Source: Serratia odorifera (GTDB lineage: Bacteria; Pseudomonadota; Gammaproteobacteria; Enterobacterales; Enterobacteriaceae). From it: 64,000 nt of DNA. The notes beneath the pieces are model-generated. The model was not told the origin of the DNA. It saw only the letters and a list, made by a program, of their open reading frames with translations, and did no database searches. Every line of letters starts with the position of its first letter. Position 1 is the stretch's first letter. The stretch is from contig NZ_LR134117.1 in NCBI RefSeq assembly GCF_900635445.1, positions 3,720,001 to 3,784,000 of the forward strand, given 5' to 3'. The position numbers and the translations under genes are program-made. Below are positions 27,688 to 36,885 of this stretch, one piece after another.

Positions 27688-29164
27688 ATGGCGGTAACCT
27701 CTACAGCCCAGGCGTGTGACCTGGTTATTTTCGGCGCGAAAGGCGATCTGGCGCGTCGTAAGCTGCTGCCTTCCCTGTACCAATTAGAAAAAGCCGGCCA
27801 TATCCACCCGGATACCCGCATTATCGGGGTGGGCCGCGCCGAGTGGGATAAAGATACCTACGTCAAGGTGGTTAAAGAAGCGCTCGCCACCTTTATGAAA
27901 GAAGAATTGAACGAAGAACTCTGGGCCACGCTGAGCGCACGTCTGGATTTCTGCAATCTTGACGTTAACGACAGCAAGAATTTCTCCAAGCTCGGCAAAA
28001 TGCTGGACCAGAAAAATCGTGCCACCATCAACTATTTTGCCATGCCGCCCAGCACCTTTGGCGCAATCTGCAAAGGGTTGGGTGAAGCCAAGTTGAACGC
28101 CGAGCCGGCGCGAGTGGTGATGGAAAAACCGCTGGGTACCGATCTGGCTTCATCACGGGTGATTAACGATCAGGTGGCGGAGTACTTCAACGAATGCCAG
28201 GTGTACCGCATCGACCATTATCTCGGTAAAGAGACGGTGCTGAACCTGTTGGCGCTGCGTTTCGCCAACTCGCTGTTTGCCTCCAACTGGGATAATCGCA
28301 CTATCGATCACGTGCAGATCACCGTGGCGGAAGAAGTGGGCATCGAGGGGCGCTGGGGCTATTTCGACCAGGCCGGACAGATGCGCGACATGATCCAGAA
28401 CCACCTGCTGCAGGTATTGACCATGATCGCCATGTCGCCGCCGGCGGATCTGACCACCGACCGTATTCGCGACGAAAAGGTCAAGGTGCTGCGTTCGTTG
28501 CGCCGCATCGATCAGACCAACGTGCGTGAAACCACGGTGCGTGGTCAGTACACTGCGGGCTTTGTGCAAGGCAAAAAAAGTGCCGGGCTACCTGGAAGAA
28601 GAGGGAGCCAACAAAAGCAGCAATACTGAAACCTTCGTTTCCATTCGGGTTGATATCGATAACTGGCAGTGGGCTGGCGTACCGTTCTATCTGCGTACTG
28701 GCAAGCGCCTGCCGACCAAATGTTCCGAAGTGGTAGTATACTTCAAGAACCCACCGCTCAACCTGTTCAGCGACTCCTATCAGCAACTGCCGCAGAACAA
28801 GTTGACCATTCGCCTGCAGCCGGACGAAGGGATCGAAATCCAGGTATTGAACAAGGTGCCGGGTCTGGATCACAAACACCGTCTGCAAACTACCAAACTG
28901 GATCTGAGCTTCTCTGAGACCTTCAACCAGGAGCACGTGGCGGACGCCTACGAGCGCCTGCTGCTGGAAACCATGCGCGGTATTCAGGCACTGTTCGTGC
29001 GCCGTGACGAGGTTGAGGAAGCCTGGAAGTGGGTCGACTCCATCATGGACGCGTGGAAAGCCGACAACGAAGCGCCGAAGCCATATCAGTCAGGTACCTG
29101 GGGGCCGGTTGCTTCGGTAGCGATGATTACCCGCGACGGCCGTTCCTGGAACGAGTTCGAATAA
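27688..29164 (+). CDS. zwf: Glucose-6-phosphate dehydrogenase Zwf; one frame break
   Basis: Oxidises glucose-6-phosphate to 6-phosphogluconolactone with NADP. The corrected protein is 491 residues, like E. coli. It has the nucleotide-binding GAKGDLARRKLLPSL, the active-site RIDHYLGKETV with catalytic His/Lys, and the C-terminal GPVASVAMITRDGRSWNEFE. ATG 27688 is favoured because GAGGAG lies 8 bases upstream. A second ATG 6 bases earlier is too close. The 7-A run at 28573-28579 has one extra base. With six A the text reads QGKKVPGYLEEEG. Under HexR control. It ends in a strong terminator before eda. Confidence 0.95.
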
Positions 29165-29172
29165 ACCATCCG

Positions 29173-29199
29173 CCGGCAGCTGGTCTGCCGGTTTTTTTT
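29173..29199 (+). terminator. Terminator between zwf and eda
   Basis: CCGGCAG, loop CTGGT and CTGCCGG are followed by eight T. This strong terminator means eda is not simply read through from zwf. Confidence 0.92.
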
Positions 29200-29309
29200 G
29201 CCTGCAGTATGTGGCTTGAGGGTACGGCCGGAGGCTTGCGACCGATGTCGCAACATCCCGTGGCAGGGACGTGCCATACATTACACCTCACAGAGTGGAG
29301 ATAACGATG

Positions 29310-29951
29310 ATGACCAATTGGAAAACCAGTGCAGAACAGATCCTGACCGCCGGCCCGGTGGTACCCGTGATTGTGATCAACAAACTGGAACAGGCGGTGC
29401 CGATGGCCCAAGCACTGGTTGCCGGCGGCGTACGCGTACTGGAAGTGACGTTGCGCACCGACTGCGCGATGGATGCCATACGGGCGATCGCCAAACAGGT
29501 GCCGGAAGCGATTATCGGTGCCGGCACGGTGCTGAACGCCCGGCAGTTGCAAGAGGTGACCGAGGCTGGCGCACAGTTCGCCATCAGTCCGGGCCTGACC
29601 GCTGACCTGCTGCAGGCGGCAACCGCCGGTTCGATACCGCTGATTCCAGGTATCAGCACCGTGTCGGAACTGATGTTGGGTATGGATCATGGTCTGCGTG
29701 AGTTCAAGTTTTTCCCGGCGGAAGCCAACGGCGGCGTGAAGGCGCTGCAGGCGATCGGCGGTCCGTTCCCGCAGGTGCGTTTCTGCCCGACGGGCGGTAT
29801 TTCGCCGAGCAATTACCGTGATTACCTGGCGCTGAAAAGCGTACTGTGCATTGGCGGTTCGTGGCTGGTGCCGGCGGAGGCGCTGGAAAAAGGCGACTAC
29901 GCACGTATCACCGAACTGGCGCGCGAAGCGGTCAGCGGCGCGTCCGCCTAA
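29310..29951 (+). CDS. eda: KDPG/KHG aldolase Eda
   Basis: Class I aldolase of 213 residues that splits 2-keto-3-deoxy-6-phosphogluconate into pyruvate and glyceraldehyde-3-phosphate (Entner-Doudoroff and hexuronate routes). Conserved motifs are VLEVTLRT with the catalytic Glu, GAGTVLN, FKFFPAEANGG with the Schiff-base Lys, and FCPTGGISPSNYRDYLAL. The start MTNWKTSAEQ aligns with E. coli, and an in-frame ATG lies one codon earlier with GGAG upstream. Unlike in E. coli no edd lies between zwf and eda. Confidence 0.94.
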   Translation: MTNWKTSAEQILTAGPVVPVIVINKLEQAVPMAQALVAGGVRVLEVTLRTDCAMDAIRAIAKQVPEAIIGAGTVLNARQLQEVTEAGAQFAISPGLTADLLQAATAGSIPLIPGISTVSELMLGMDHGLREFKFFPAEANGGVKALQAIGGPFPQVRFCPTGGISPSNYRDYLALKSVLCIGGSWLVPAEALEKGDYARITELAREAVSGASA

Positions 29952-29971
29952 ATCTGCCGTTGCTGCAACCG

Positions 29972-30000
29972 ATGCCAATCCTCTGTGATTGGCATTTTTT
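29972..30000 (+). terminator. Terminator after eda
   Basis: ATGCCAATC, loop CTCTGT and GATTGGCAT are followed by TTTTTT. It closes eda. The next 240 bases up to dgaR show no gene. Confidence 0.9.
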
Positions 30001-30243
30001 ATGTCTGTCATTCCGCCGATTTGTGCTCTGTGAGTCGGTTGGAAACGAGCAAATCCCACCATACAGGGCGTTGCCGGCTATCGGCAGAGCTCGGCTTTTT
30101 TTACCTGTCTCTGCTACAACCTGACACTTAGCGGTGGTTGTTTTCCATCTTCCTGTATTAGGATGACTTTTTCTCAGGTCGATTGTCAGCTTGTCAGTTG
30201 CCTGCTATTTCTTGTTTATAATTAATAATAACAACGGGTTAAA

Positions 30244-33054
30244 ATGAAACGTAAAGATGCGGTTCGCCAGGAGCTGGAACGTCTTACCCTTACGCTTAAC
30301 CGGGAAAACCTTGAACTCAGCGCCGGCGGTTTCGCCGCCGAGACTATTGCTTTCAACCTGGGGTTAGCGCGTAACTCCGTCAGTAAAGATCTCAACCAGC
30401 TGCACGCAGAGCGGTTGGTTATCAAGATTAAATCCCGTCCGGTACTGTTTTTGCACCGGGCTGTCTGCGAGCAGTTGATTGAGCAACCACTGTCGGATGA
30501 CCGCTTGGAGGCCAGGGATTTGCTGGCGCTATTACCCGCCAAAACCCTGTCGCAGTCAGCCAGTGATGACCCTTTTGATACGGTGATTGGTTACGATCGC
30601 AGCCTGCGGCTGTCGGTAGAAAAGGGGAAGGCGGCGGTGCTGTATCCTGGTGGATTGCATGTGCTGCTCACCGGGCCTTCCGGGGTGGGGAAAACCTTTT
30701 TTGCCGAGGTGATGCACCAGTTCGCCATGGCGCAACAGCCGCAGCGCCAGATCCCGCTGGTGTATTTCAACTGTGCCGAGTATGCCCATAACCCGGAGCT
30801 GCTTTCATCCCATCTTTTTGGCCACAAGCAGGGCGCGTTTACCGGCGCGATCGAAAGTAAACGTGGCCTGATCGAACAGGCTGACGGTGGCTTTCTGTTA
30901 CTCGATGAAGTGCACCGTCTGCCCTACGAAGGGCAGGAGAAACTGTTTTCGATCCTTGATAAAGGCGAATACCGGCCGCTGGGTTCCAGCGATAAGGCCC
31001 GGCCTATCAGCGTACGGCTGATTTGTGCCACCACCGAAAGCCCGGACTCAACGCTGCTACGCACTTTTCTGCGACGTATTCAGGTGTCGATTGCCATACC
31101 GGCGCTGCGCGAACGTTCACTGGAGGAGCAGGTAGAAATCATTACCGGTTTCTTACAGCTGGAGAGCCGCAAGATTGGCCGCATTATTCGCCTGGATAAA
31201 GGGTTATTGCTTTATCTGCTGGAGAAACCACTGAGCGGCAATATCGGCCAACTCAAGAGTGATATCCAGTTTCTCTGCGCCCAGGCCTGGGCTAGCGGCA
31301 TGGGCCACAACAGCCCAAGATTGTTGCTGGATAAGCGACTGATGGATGTGCCGCACTCCGCCAGCGCCAGTAGCCGCCTGTTGGTCGATGCGCTATTTGG
31401 TCAGCAGGAATATCTGGATATCAGTTCGCAGCCGCTGGAGCAGCTCAAGCAGCATCTGAGTGCGCTAAGCAACGAGCAGGACAGCGATCTGTTTTATACC
31501 TATCTGACACGTGAATACGTCAACCTGCGCAACAGCAACGTGCCGCCGCAGGAAACCCTGTCGATCCTGAAGAACAAGTTACGCACCATTTTTGAATATG
31601 GGTTGTATAGCCGCACCGGCGGGGAAAGCGAAGAGCGGTATTATGGCGGCCAGGTCGAGCAACGCATCATCTTGTTGAGCAGTTGCATCGAACAGGTGTT
31701 GGGTTTCCCGCTGCCGCAGAATATGGCAGGCCATCTGCGTAAACATCTGCTGGCGCTGCTTTCCTATGTACAGAAAGGCCTGATCCCCAATCTGTATTCC
31801 TCGAGCCTGATACTGGATTACTGCAAGGATGAGTACGACAACGCCAATCAGCTATGCCGCAAAATCAATGAAATCTTCCATATCCAATGCCCATCAACGG
31901 AAATCGTCTACCTGTGCCTGTTTTTGAAAGAGTGTCGCAGTTTCCGCCAGCGCAAACAGGTTAGCCCAGACTGTGGCGCCATGCTGATCGGCCACGGCAC
32001 CACCACGGCCAGCAGTATGGCGCACTATGTCAATCGAGTTCTGGAATGCGAGCTGTTTACCGCCATCGATATGCCGTTTGAACAGTCGGTGCATGACACA
32101 TTGGAATTACTGATCGCCACGCTGCGGGAAAAGCGCTATCAGCGCCTGATTCTGATTGTGGATATCGGCTCTTTGGTGCACTTTGCCAGCACCGTCAGCA
32201 AACTGTTCCACATCGACGTGCTGCTGATCCAGAACATCACCATGGGGGCGTTGCTGGAGATTGGCCTGGACCTGACCTATGAAACCAGTGATTTTGCCCC
32301 CTTGATGGAACTGATGGCCAGCAAAGGGATTGTCCATCAGCTATACGATCAGCGTGAAGATGACACCGGCAAGGTGTTGGCAATCTCCTGTATTACCGGG
32401 ATGGGCACGGCGGTGAAGATCAAGAAAGTGCTGGAGGAAAGTTTTGGTGAACTGATGGCGGAAGACACCCGCATGGTGCTGGTGGATTACAACGAAGTGC
32501 GCAGCCTTGAGCGCTTGCGTCAGGCGATAGGCGGTAACGAACGCCTGGTGGGCATCGTGGGCACCTTCCAGCCCGGCTTGCCGGATATCCCGTTTATCGC
32601 GCTGGAAGAGCTGTTCTCCGAGCAGGGGCCGGAGCTGGTGCTCAGTCTATTGAACCCGGAACTTGGCAGTGCAGAACGCCAGTTGCAGGTTGAGCGTTGT
32701 TCAATGCGCTTTATCAGCGCGCTGACGCTGGAGAGCATCATCAACCATATTTCCGTGCTCAATCCGCAACGTATTCTGCAAGAGATTGAAGCGGTGTTGC
32801 ACCAGATTTGCCGCTCGCTGGATCTGCAGCCTTCTAGGCAGGTGACACTTCGCTTTCTGATCCACTGCTGTTGCATGGTGGAGCGTATCGTTTTAAGCCA
32901 CAAACCGTTACAGATTGCCCTGGATGCCCAGCAGGATATCGACCAACAGGCGTTTTCTGTCATTAAAGACGCGTTTTCGCCGATTGAGCGCGCCTATTTT
33001 ATCCGCCTGTCCGATGCAGAATATTTTTATATCTACGAGCTCCTCTACCGCTAA
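30244..33054 (+). CDS. dgaR: LevR-type sigma-54 activator, probable D-glucosaminate regulator DgaR
   Basis: A 936-residue multidomain regulator. The N-terminus (1-65) is a winged-helix region. Residues ~85-330 are the sigma-54-interacting AAA+ domain, with Walker A GPSGVGKT (144-151), an intact GAFTGA loop (197-202) and Walker B FLLLDE (217-222). A PTS regulation domain follows, then an EIIA-Man-like domain starting near MLIGHGTTT (His584), an EIIB-Gat-like segment with Cys716 in AISCITGMGTA, and a last PRD near the C-terminus. Phosphorylation of these by the PTS probably sets activity, as in LevR. It lies directly before a sigma-54 promoter and the EII genes it should control. Confidence 0.88.
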   Translation: MKRKDAVRQELERLTLTLNRENLELSAGGFAAETIAFNLGLARNSVSKDLNQLHAERLVIKIKSRPVLFLHRAVCEQLIEQPLSDDRLEARDLLALLPAKTLSQSASDDPFDTVIGYDRSLRLSVEKGKAAVLYPGGLHVLLTGPSGVGKTFFAEVMHQFAMAQQPQRQIPLVYFNCAEYAHNPELLSSHLFGHKQGAFTGAIESKRGLIEQADGGFLLLDEVHRLPYEGQEKLFSILDKGEYRPLGSSDKARPISVRLICATTESPDSTLLRTFLRRIQVSIAIPALRERSLEEQVEIITGFLQLESRKIGRIIRLDKGLLLYLLEKPLSGNIGQLKSDIQFLCAQAWASGMGHNSPRLLLDKRLMDVPHSASASSRLLVDALFGQQEYLDISSQPLEQLKQHLSALSNEQDSDLFYTYLTREYVNLRNSNVPPQETLSILKNKLRTIFEYGLYSRTGGESEERYYGGQVEQRIILLSSCIEQVLGFPLPQNMAGHLRKHLLALLSYVQKGLIPNLYSSSLILDYCKDEYDNANQLCRKINEIFHIQCPSTEIVYLCLFLKECRSFRQRKQVSPDCGAMLIGHGTTTASSMAHYVNRVLECELFTAIDMPFEQSVHDTLELLIATLREKRYQRLILIVDIGSLVHFASTVSKLFHIDVLLIQNITMGALLEIGLDLTYETSDFAPLMELMASKGIVHQLYDQREDDTGKVLAISCITGMGTAVKIKKVLEESFGELMAEDTRMVLVDYNEVRSLERLRQAIGGNERLVGIVGTFQPGLPDIPFIALEELFSEQGPELVLSLLNPELGSAERQLQVERCSMRFISALTLESIINHISVLNPQRILQEIEAVLHQICRSLDLQPSRQVTLRFLIHCCCMVERIVLSHKPLQIALDAQQDIDQQAFSVIKDAFSPIERAYFIRLSDAEYFYIYELLYR

Positions 33055-33066
33055 ATCCCCCGATGA

Positions 33067-33090
33067 CGGGCCTTGATGGCCCGCTTTCCT
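33067..33090 (+). terminator. Hairpin after dgaR
   Basis: CGGGCC, loop TTGAT and GGCCCG are followed by CTTTCCT. It is a moderate terminator between dgaR and the sigma-54 promoter of dgaA. Confidence 0.55.
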
Positions 33091-33105
33091 CTGACCGCCC
33101 TCCGA

Positions 33106-33134
33106 TGTGCCACAAAATTGGCACAGGCATTGCT
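33106..33134 (+). promoter_or_regulatory. Sigma-54 promoter of dgaABCDEF with overlapping inverted repeat
   Basis: TGGCACAGGCATTGCT (33119-33134) is a perfect -24/-12 element (TGGCAC-N5-TTGCT). It lies 70 bases before dgaA. A perfect 7-bp inverted repeat TGTGCCA-CAAAAT-TGGCACA (33106-33125) overlaps it, its right arm being the -24 box. The activator DgaR, encoded just upstream, has the GAFTGA loop required to open this promoter. Confidence 0.88.
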
Positions 33135-33203
33135 ATGTCTTTAATGAATCGCGTAGCGAACAGAAATTCTCAATGACTTTCAATCGATTGCCAGGAGGCC
33201 ATT

Positions 33204-33623
33204 TTGGCTGCATTACCACAGATTTTACTACTGACCCACGGCGGCTGGGGCCAACAACTGAGTGAAAGCGTCCGCATGGTGATTGGCGAAACCCACGGGG
33301 TATTCGCTATCGCGCTGATGCCGGTCGACACACTGGCAGAGTTCCAACAGCGCGTTGAACAGCAGGTGAAAACCATGCCGGAGGGCTCATTGATCCTCAC
33401 CGACTTTATCGGTGGCACCACCTCAAACGTGGCGGCTCGCCTGAGCCGTGACTACGCCATCGGCGTGATTTCCGGTCTGAACGCCACCTTGCTGCTGGCC
33501 GCCATCGATTTACGCGAACAGGGCAATCTTCTCAACCATCTCGATGAGCTGGTTGAACTGGGGCGCAACAGCTGCCTCGACGTAGTTAAACAAATTAAAT
33601 CAATAACATCAGGGGAAAAATAA
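33204..33623 (+). CDS. dgaA: PTS mannose-family EIIA component (DgaA)
   Basis: A 139-residue cytoplasmic EIIA of the mannose/levan family. The phospho-accepting histidine is His12 in LLLTHGGWGQQL. The segment GSLILTDFIGGTTSNVAARL is the conserved second loop. Translation starts at TTG 33204, five bases after a near-perfect AGGAGG site. It receives phosphate from HPr and hands it to DgaB. First gene of the operon behind the sigma-54 promoter. Confidence 0.87.
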   Translation: MAALPQILLLTHGGWGQQLSESVRMVIGETHGVFAIALMPVDTLAEFQQRVEQQVKTMPEGSLILTDFIGGTTSNVAARLSRDYAIGVISGLNATLLLAAIDLREQGNLLNHLDELVELGRNSCLDVVKQIKSITSGEK

Positions 33624-33625
33624 TT

Positions 33626-34111
33626 ATGGCCAACATCGTTTTATGCCGTATTGACAGTCGTCTGATCCACGGTCAGGTCGTCACCAAGTGGGTTGGGCAA
33701 TCACAGGCTAACCGTATCGCGGTAGTCAGCGATGAGCTGGAAGCCGATCCGTTTATGAAAAGTATTTACCTGATGGCTGCGCCGCCGAATGTGAAAGTGG
33801 ATTGCTATGGCAACCGGAGCTTTGCAGCGGCGTGGCAGGAGAACCAACTGGGAGAGGGCAACGTATTGGTGCTGTTCCCTAACCTGGCGACGGTGCAACA
33901 GGCGGTGGTCGACGGGTTTGAGGTGAAAAATATTCAGGTAGGTGGTCTGGGCGGTGGGCCGAATCGTAAAGCGGTGTTCCAGAACATTACCCTGGATGAG
34001 GCGGATGTGGCGATCCTGCGTGATTTACAGCAACGCGGCGTGACGGTGTTCTTCCAGACCATCCCGGAAGACAAGCCACAGGCACTGGCAGATATTTTGA
34101 AGAAGTTCTGA
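33626..34111 (+). CDS. dgaB: PTS mannose-family EIIB component (DgaB)
   Basis: A 161-residue EIIB of the mannose family. The phosphorylated residue is His15 in VLCRIDSRLIHGQVV. The fold continues with VVSDELEADPFMKS and NIQVGGLGGGPNRKAV. It transfers phosphate from DgaA to the incoming sugar acid at the DgaCD channel. Only two bases separate it from dgaA, and AGGGGAA supplies its ribosome site. Confidence 0.88.
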   Translation: MANIVLCRIDSRLIHGQVVTKWVGQSQANRIAVVSDELEADPFMKSIYLMAAPPNVKVDCYGNRSFAAAWQENQLGEGNVLVLFPNLATVQQAVVDGFEVKNIQVGGLGGGPNRKAVFQNITLDEADVAILRDLQQRGVTVFFQTIPEDKPQALADILKKF

Positions 34112-34143
34112 TATTCGGCATCTGATCGATTAGGAGCAATAAC

Positions 34144-34890
34144 ATGGATAACTTGACCGTTGCCATCTGTATGGGGCTGTATTACTGGTTTGCCCGCCTG
34201 CGTCTGGGCTACACCCTCTCGGGAATGCTGGTGCAGCCCATCGCCATTGCGGTATTCGTCGGCTTCCTGCTGGGGGATATGAAAACGGCGATGATTATCG
34301 GCGCCGGGATGCAGTTGGTGTATCTGGGCGTCACCTCGACACCGGGGGGCAACGTCCCTTCAGATCCGGCGTTGGCGGCGTGTATCGCACTGCCGATCGC
34401 CGTGAAAGCGGGGATGGATCCCAATCTGGCGATCGCGTTGGCAATTCCATTTGGGGTGATTGGCGTGTTCGTTGACCAGTTACGCCGTACCGTGAACGCC
34501 GTCTGGGTGCATATGGCCGATAAGCATGCGGAAGAGGCCAATATCGGCGGGATCATGCGTTGCGCCTTCCTTTATCCGGCCCTGCTTGGCCTGGTGATCC
34601 GCTTCCCGGTAGTGTTCGCAGCCAACTATTTTGGCCAGGGCGTGGTCGAGAAATTCCTGGCACTGATGCCACATTGGCTGACCCACTCGTTCGAAATCAT
34701 GGGCGGTATCCTGCCTGCGCTGGGCTTTGCGATCACCATCATGGTTATTGGCAAGAAGAGCCTGCTGCCTTACTTCATTGCCGGGTTCTTCGCGGTGCTG
34801 TACCTCAAGGTCGACATCATGGCGATGGCCATCTTCGGTACCTGCGCGGCATTCCTGGTTAAAAACATGGCTAAAGGTGAGGAGGCCTGA
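34144..34890 (+). CDS. dgaC: PTS mannose-family EIIC permease (DgaC)
   Basis: A 248-residue inner-membrane EIIC (sorbose/mannose type) with about six or seven helices. Family landmarks are LSGMLVQPIAIAVFVGFLLG, the acidic/Gly-rich YLGVTSTPGGNVPSDPALA, and FEIMGGILPALGFA. With DgaD it forms the translocation channel. It follows dgaB by 32 bases and ends 2 bases before dgaD. Confidence 0.88.
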   Translation: MDNLTVAICMGLYYWFARLRLGYTLSGMLVQPIAIAVFVGFLLGDMKTAMIIGAGMQLVYLGVTSTPGGNVPSDPALAACIALPIAVKAGMDPNLAIALAIPFGVIGVFVDQLRRTVNAVWVHMADKHAEEANIGGIMRCAFLYPALLGLVIRFPVVFAANYFGQGVVEKFLALMPHWLTHSFEIMGGILPALGFAITIMVIGKKSLLPYFIAGFFAVLYLKVDIMAMAIFGTCAAFLVKNMAKGEEA

Positions 34891-34892
34891 TC

Positions 34893-35750
34893 ATGAGCAG
34901 CGACATCATGCAACACGAACTGGTGGAAAGGGCGCGGCAAACCAACGTCCTGACCAAGCGGGACATCACCAAAGCCTGGTTTATATACTGGCTGGGCGCC
35001 GAAGTTTCCAATTCTTACGAGCGTTTACAGAGCCTGATTTTCTGCGCCTCCATGACGCCAATTATTAAAAAGCTCTATCCACAGAAGGAAGAGCAGGTTG
35101 AAGCGCTGAAACGCCACCTGAACTTTTTTAACAGCGAACAGACTTTCGGTGCGGTGATCCAGGGGGTGGCCATCGCCATGGAGGAGCAGAAGACCCACGG
35201 TGAGCCCATTTCAGATTCGTCTATCACCGGCATCAAAACCGGTCTGATGGGGCCGCTGGCCGGGATTGGCGACTCGGTGGTCTGGGCGGCGATTATGCCG
35301 TTGCTGATCGCCATTTTCATTCCCTTTGCGGCCAACGGCAGCGCTATGGGCGGCATTATGCCGGTGGTGCTGTATACCGCCATTACTCTGGCGATCAGCT
35401 ATGGCCTGGCCCACAAAGGCTACACGCTGGGCAGGGAGTCGATCATTGGTCTGCTGCAAGGGGGCAAGATAAAAGAGTTGATCTACGGGGCCAACGTACT
35501 CGGGTTGATCATGATGGGGGCACTGTCTGCCAGCTACGTCAAGATCACCTCGCCGCTGAAAATCAGCGCGCTGGAAGGCTCCGAGGTGGTGGTGCAGCAG
35601 ATCCTGGATTCCATCGCCCCCGGCCTGTTACCGCTGGCCGCGGTGTTTTCTATCTACTTTTATCTGGTCAAAAAAGGTCCCCGCTATACCACTATCCTGC
35701 TTTCGGTGGTGGTACTGAGCGTGGTGTGTTCCTTGCTGGGCATTTTGTAA
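34893..35750 (+). CDS. dgaD: PTS mannose-family EIID permease (DgaD)
   Basis: A 285-residue EIID subunit that pairs with DgaC. It has an amphipathic N-terminal third with NSYERLQSL and EEQVEALKRHLNFFNSEQTF, then the diagnostic TGLMGPLAGIGDSVVWA, and several C-terminal helices (LLPLAAVFSIYFYLVKK, TTILLSVVVLSVVCSLLGIL). The order A-B-C-D with tight spacing shows one complete mannose-type PTS. Confidence 0.88.
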   Translation: MSSDIMQHELVERARQTNVLTKRDITKAWFIYWLGAEVSNSYERLQSLIFCASMTPIIKKLYPQKEEQVEALKRHLNFFNSEQTFGAVIQGVAIAMEEQKTHGEPISDSSITGIKTGLMGPLAGIGDSVVWAAIMPLLIAIFIPFAANGSAMGGIMPVVLYTAITLAISYGLAHKGYTLGRESIIGLLQGGKIKELIYGANVLGLIMMGALSASYVKITSPLKISALEGSEVVVQQILDSIAPGLLPLAAVFSIYFYLVKKGPRYTTILLSVVVLSVVCSLLGIL

Positions 35751-35757
35751 CGGAGCA

Positions 35758-36885
35758 ATGATGAACATTTATCAACGGCTCGGGCTGAAACGGGTGATCA
35801 ATGCCAGCGGCAAGATGACCATCCTTGGGGTTTCTTCGGTGCCAAGCGAGGTAATGGCGGCGACGGCCGAAGCGGCATCAGCCTTTGTGGAAATTGATGC
35901 GCTGGTGGATCGGGTTGGCGAACTCATTTCTCGGCATACCGGCGCGCAAGATAGCTATGTGACGTCCTGCGCCTCTGCCGGAGTGGCTATTGCCGTCGCG
36001 GCAGCCATTACCCGGGGAGAGCCGGATCGGGTGGCGCAGATGCCGTGCAGTGAAGGTTTGGCCAATGAAATCGTTATGCTGCGTGGTCACAATATTGACT
36101 ACGGTGCGCCGATCACCACCGCTATCCGGTTAGGGGGCGGCAGGGTGGTTGAGGTGGGGCAAAGCAATCTGGCGGCCCGCTGGCAACTGGCAAAGGCGAT
36201 TACGGCGCAGACGGCGGCGCTGTTTTACGTCAAGTCACATCACTGTGTACAAAAAGGTATGGTTGCGCTGAGCGATTTTGTCGCGCTGGCCCGTGAGGCC
36301 GGAGTGCCGCTGATTGTCGATGCGGCAGCCGAAGAGGATCTGCGAGCTTACGTGGCTGCTGGCGCCGACATGGTGGTGTATAGCGGAGCGAAAGCGCTGG
36401 ATGCGCCTACCTCGGGTTTTGTTACCGGCGACCGGCAGTGGATCGCCTGCTGCAAGGCCCAGCATAACGGTATTGCCCGTGCGATGAAGATTGGTAAAGA
36501 GAACATGGTAGGACTGGTGATGGCGCTGGATCATTATCAGCAACATCAGCCGGACTGGAGCCGCCAATTACCCGCGCTGAATGAATTGGCACAACAGATT
36601 TCAGCGTTGTCGGGCCTGCAGGCGGAGATCGAACAAGATGAGGCCGGGCGGGCGATTTATCGCCTGCGGGTGAGTGTGGACGCTTCCATCCTGGGTTTAA
36701 CTGCCTATCAGGTAGAACAGCAACTGCGTACTGGTGAAGTGGCTATCTATACCCGCCACTACTGGCTGAATCAAGGTATCTTCAGCCTCGATCCTCGAGG
36801 GGTGCGGGATGATGACTGGCCGTTGATCGTGGCGCGTCTGCAGGAAATAGTGCAACAGGCCAGGGGGCAATATGCAACAGCTTGA
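35758..36885 (+). CDS. dgaE: D-glucosaminate-6-phosphate ammonia-lyase (DgaE)
   Basis: A 375-residue PLP enzyme of the SelA-like (DgaE/YhfS) group. It removes ammonia from D-glucosaminate-6-phosphate to give 2-keto-3-deoxygluconate-6-phosphate. The N-terminus INASGKMTILGVSSVPSEV and the segment TSCASAGVAIAVAAAITRG are typical. The Schiff-base lysine is Lys212 in VVYSGAKALDAPTSGF. Its end overlaps dgaF by 14 bases, so the two are translationally linked. Assignment rests on family similarity and on the complete dga-type operon. Confidence 0.85.
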   Translation: MMNIYQRLGLKRVINASGKMTILGVSSVPSEVMAATAEAASAFVEIDALVDRVGELISRHTGAQDSYVTSCASAGVAIAVAAAITRGEPDRVAQMPCSEGLANEIVMLRGHNIDYGAPITTAIRLGGGRVVEVGQSNLAARWQLAKAITAQTAALFYVKSHHCVQKGMVALSDFVALAREAGVPLIVDAAAEEDLRAYVAAGADMVVYSGAKALDAPTSGFVTGDRQWIACCKAQHNGIARAMKIGKENMVGLVMALDHYQQHQPDWSRQLPALNELAQQISALSGLQAEIEQDEAGRAIYRLRVSVDASILGLTAYQVEQQLRTGEVAIYTRHYWLNQGIFSLDPRGVRDDDWPLIVARLQEIVQQARGQYATA

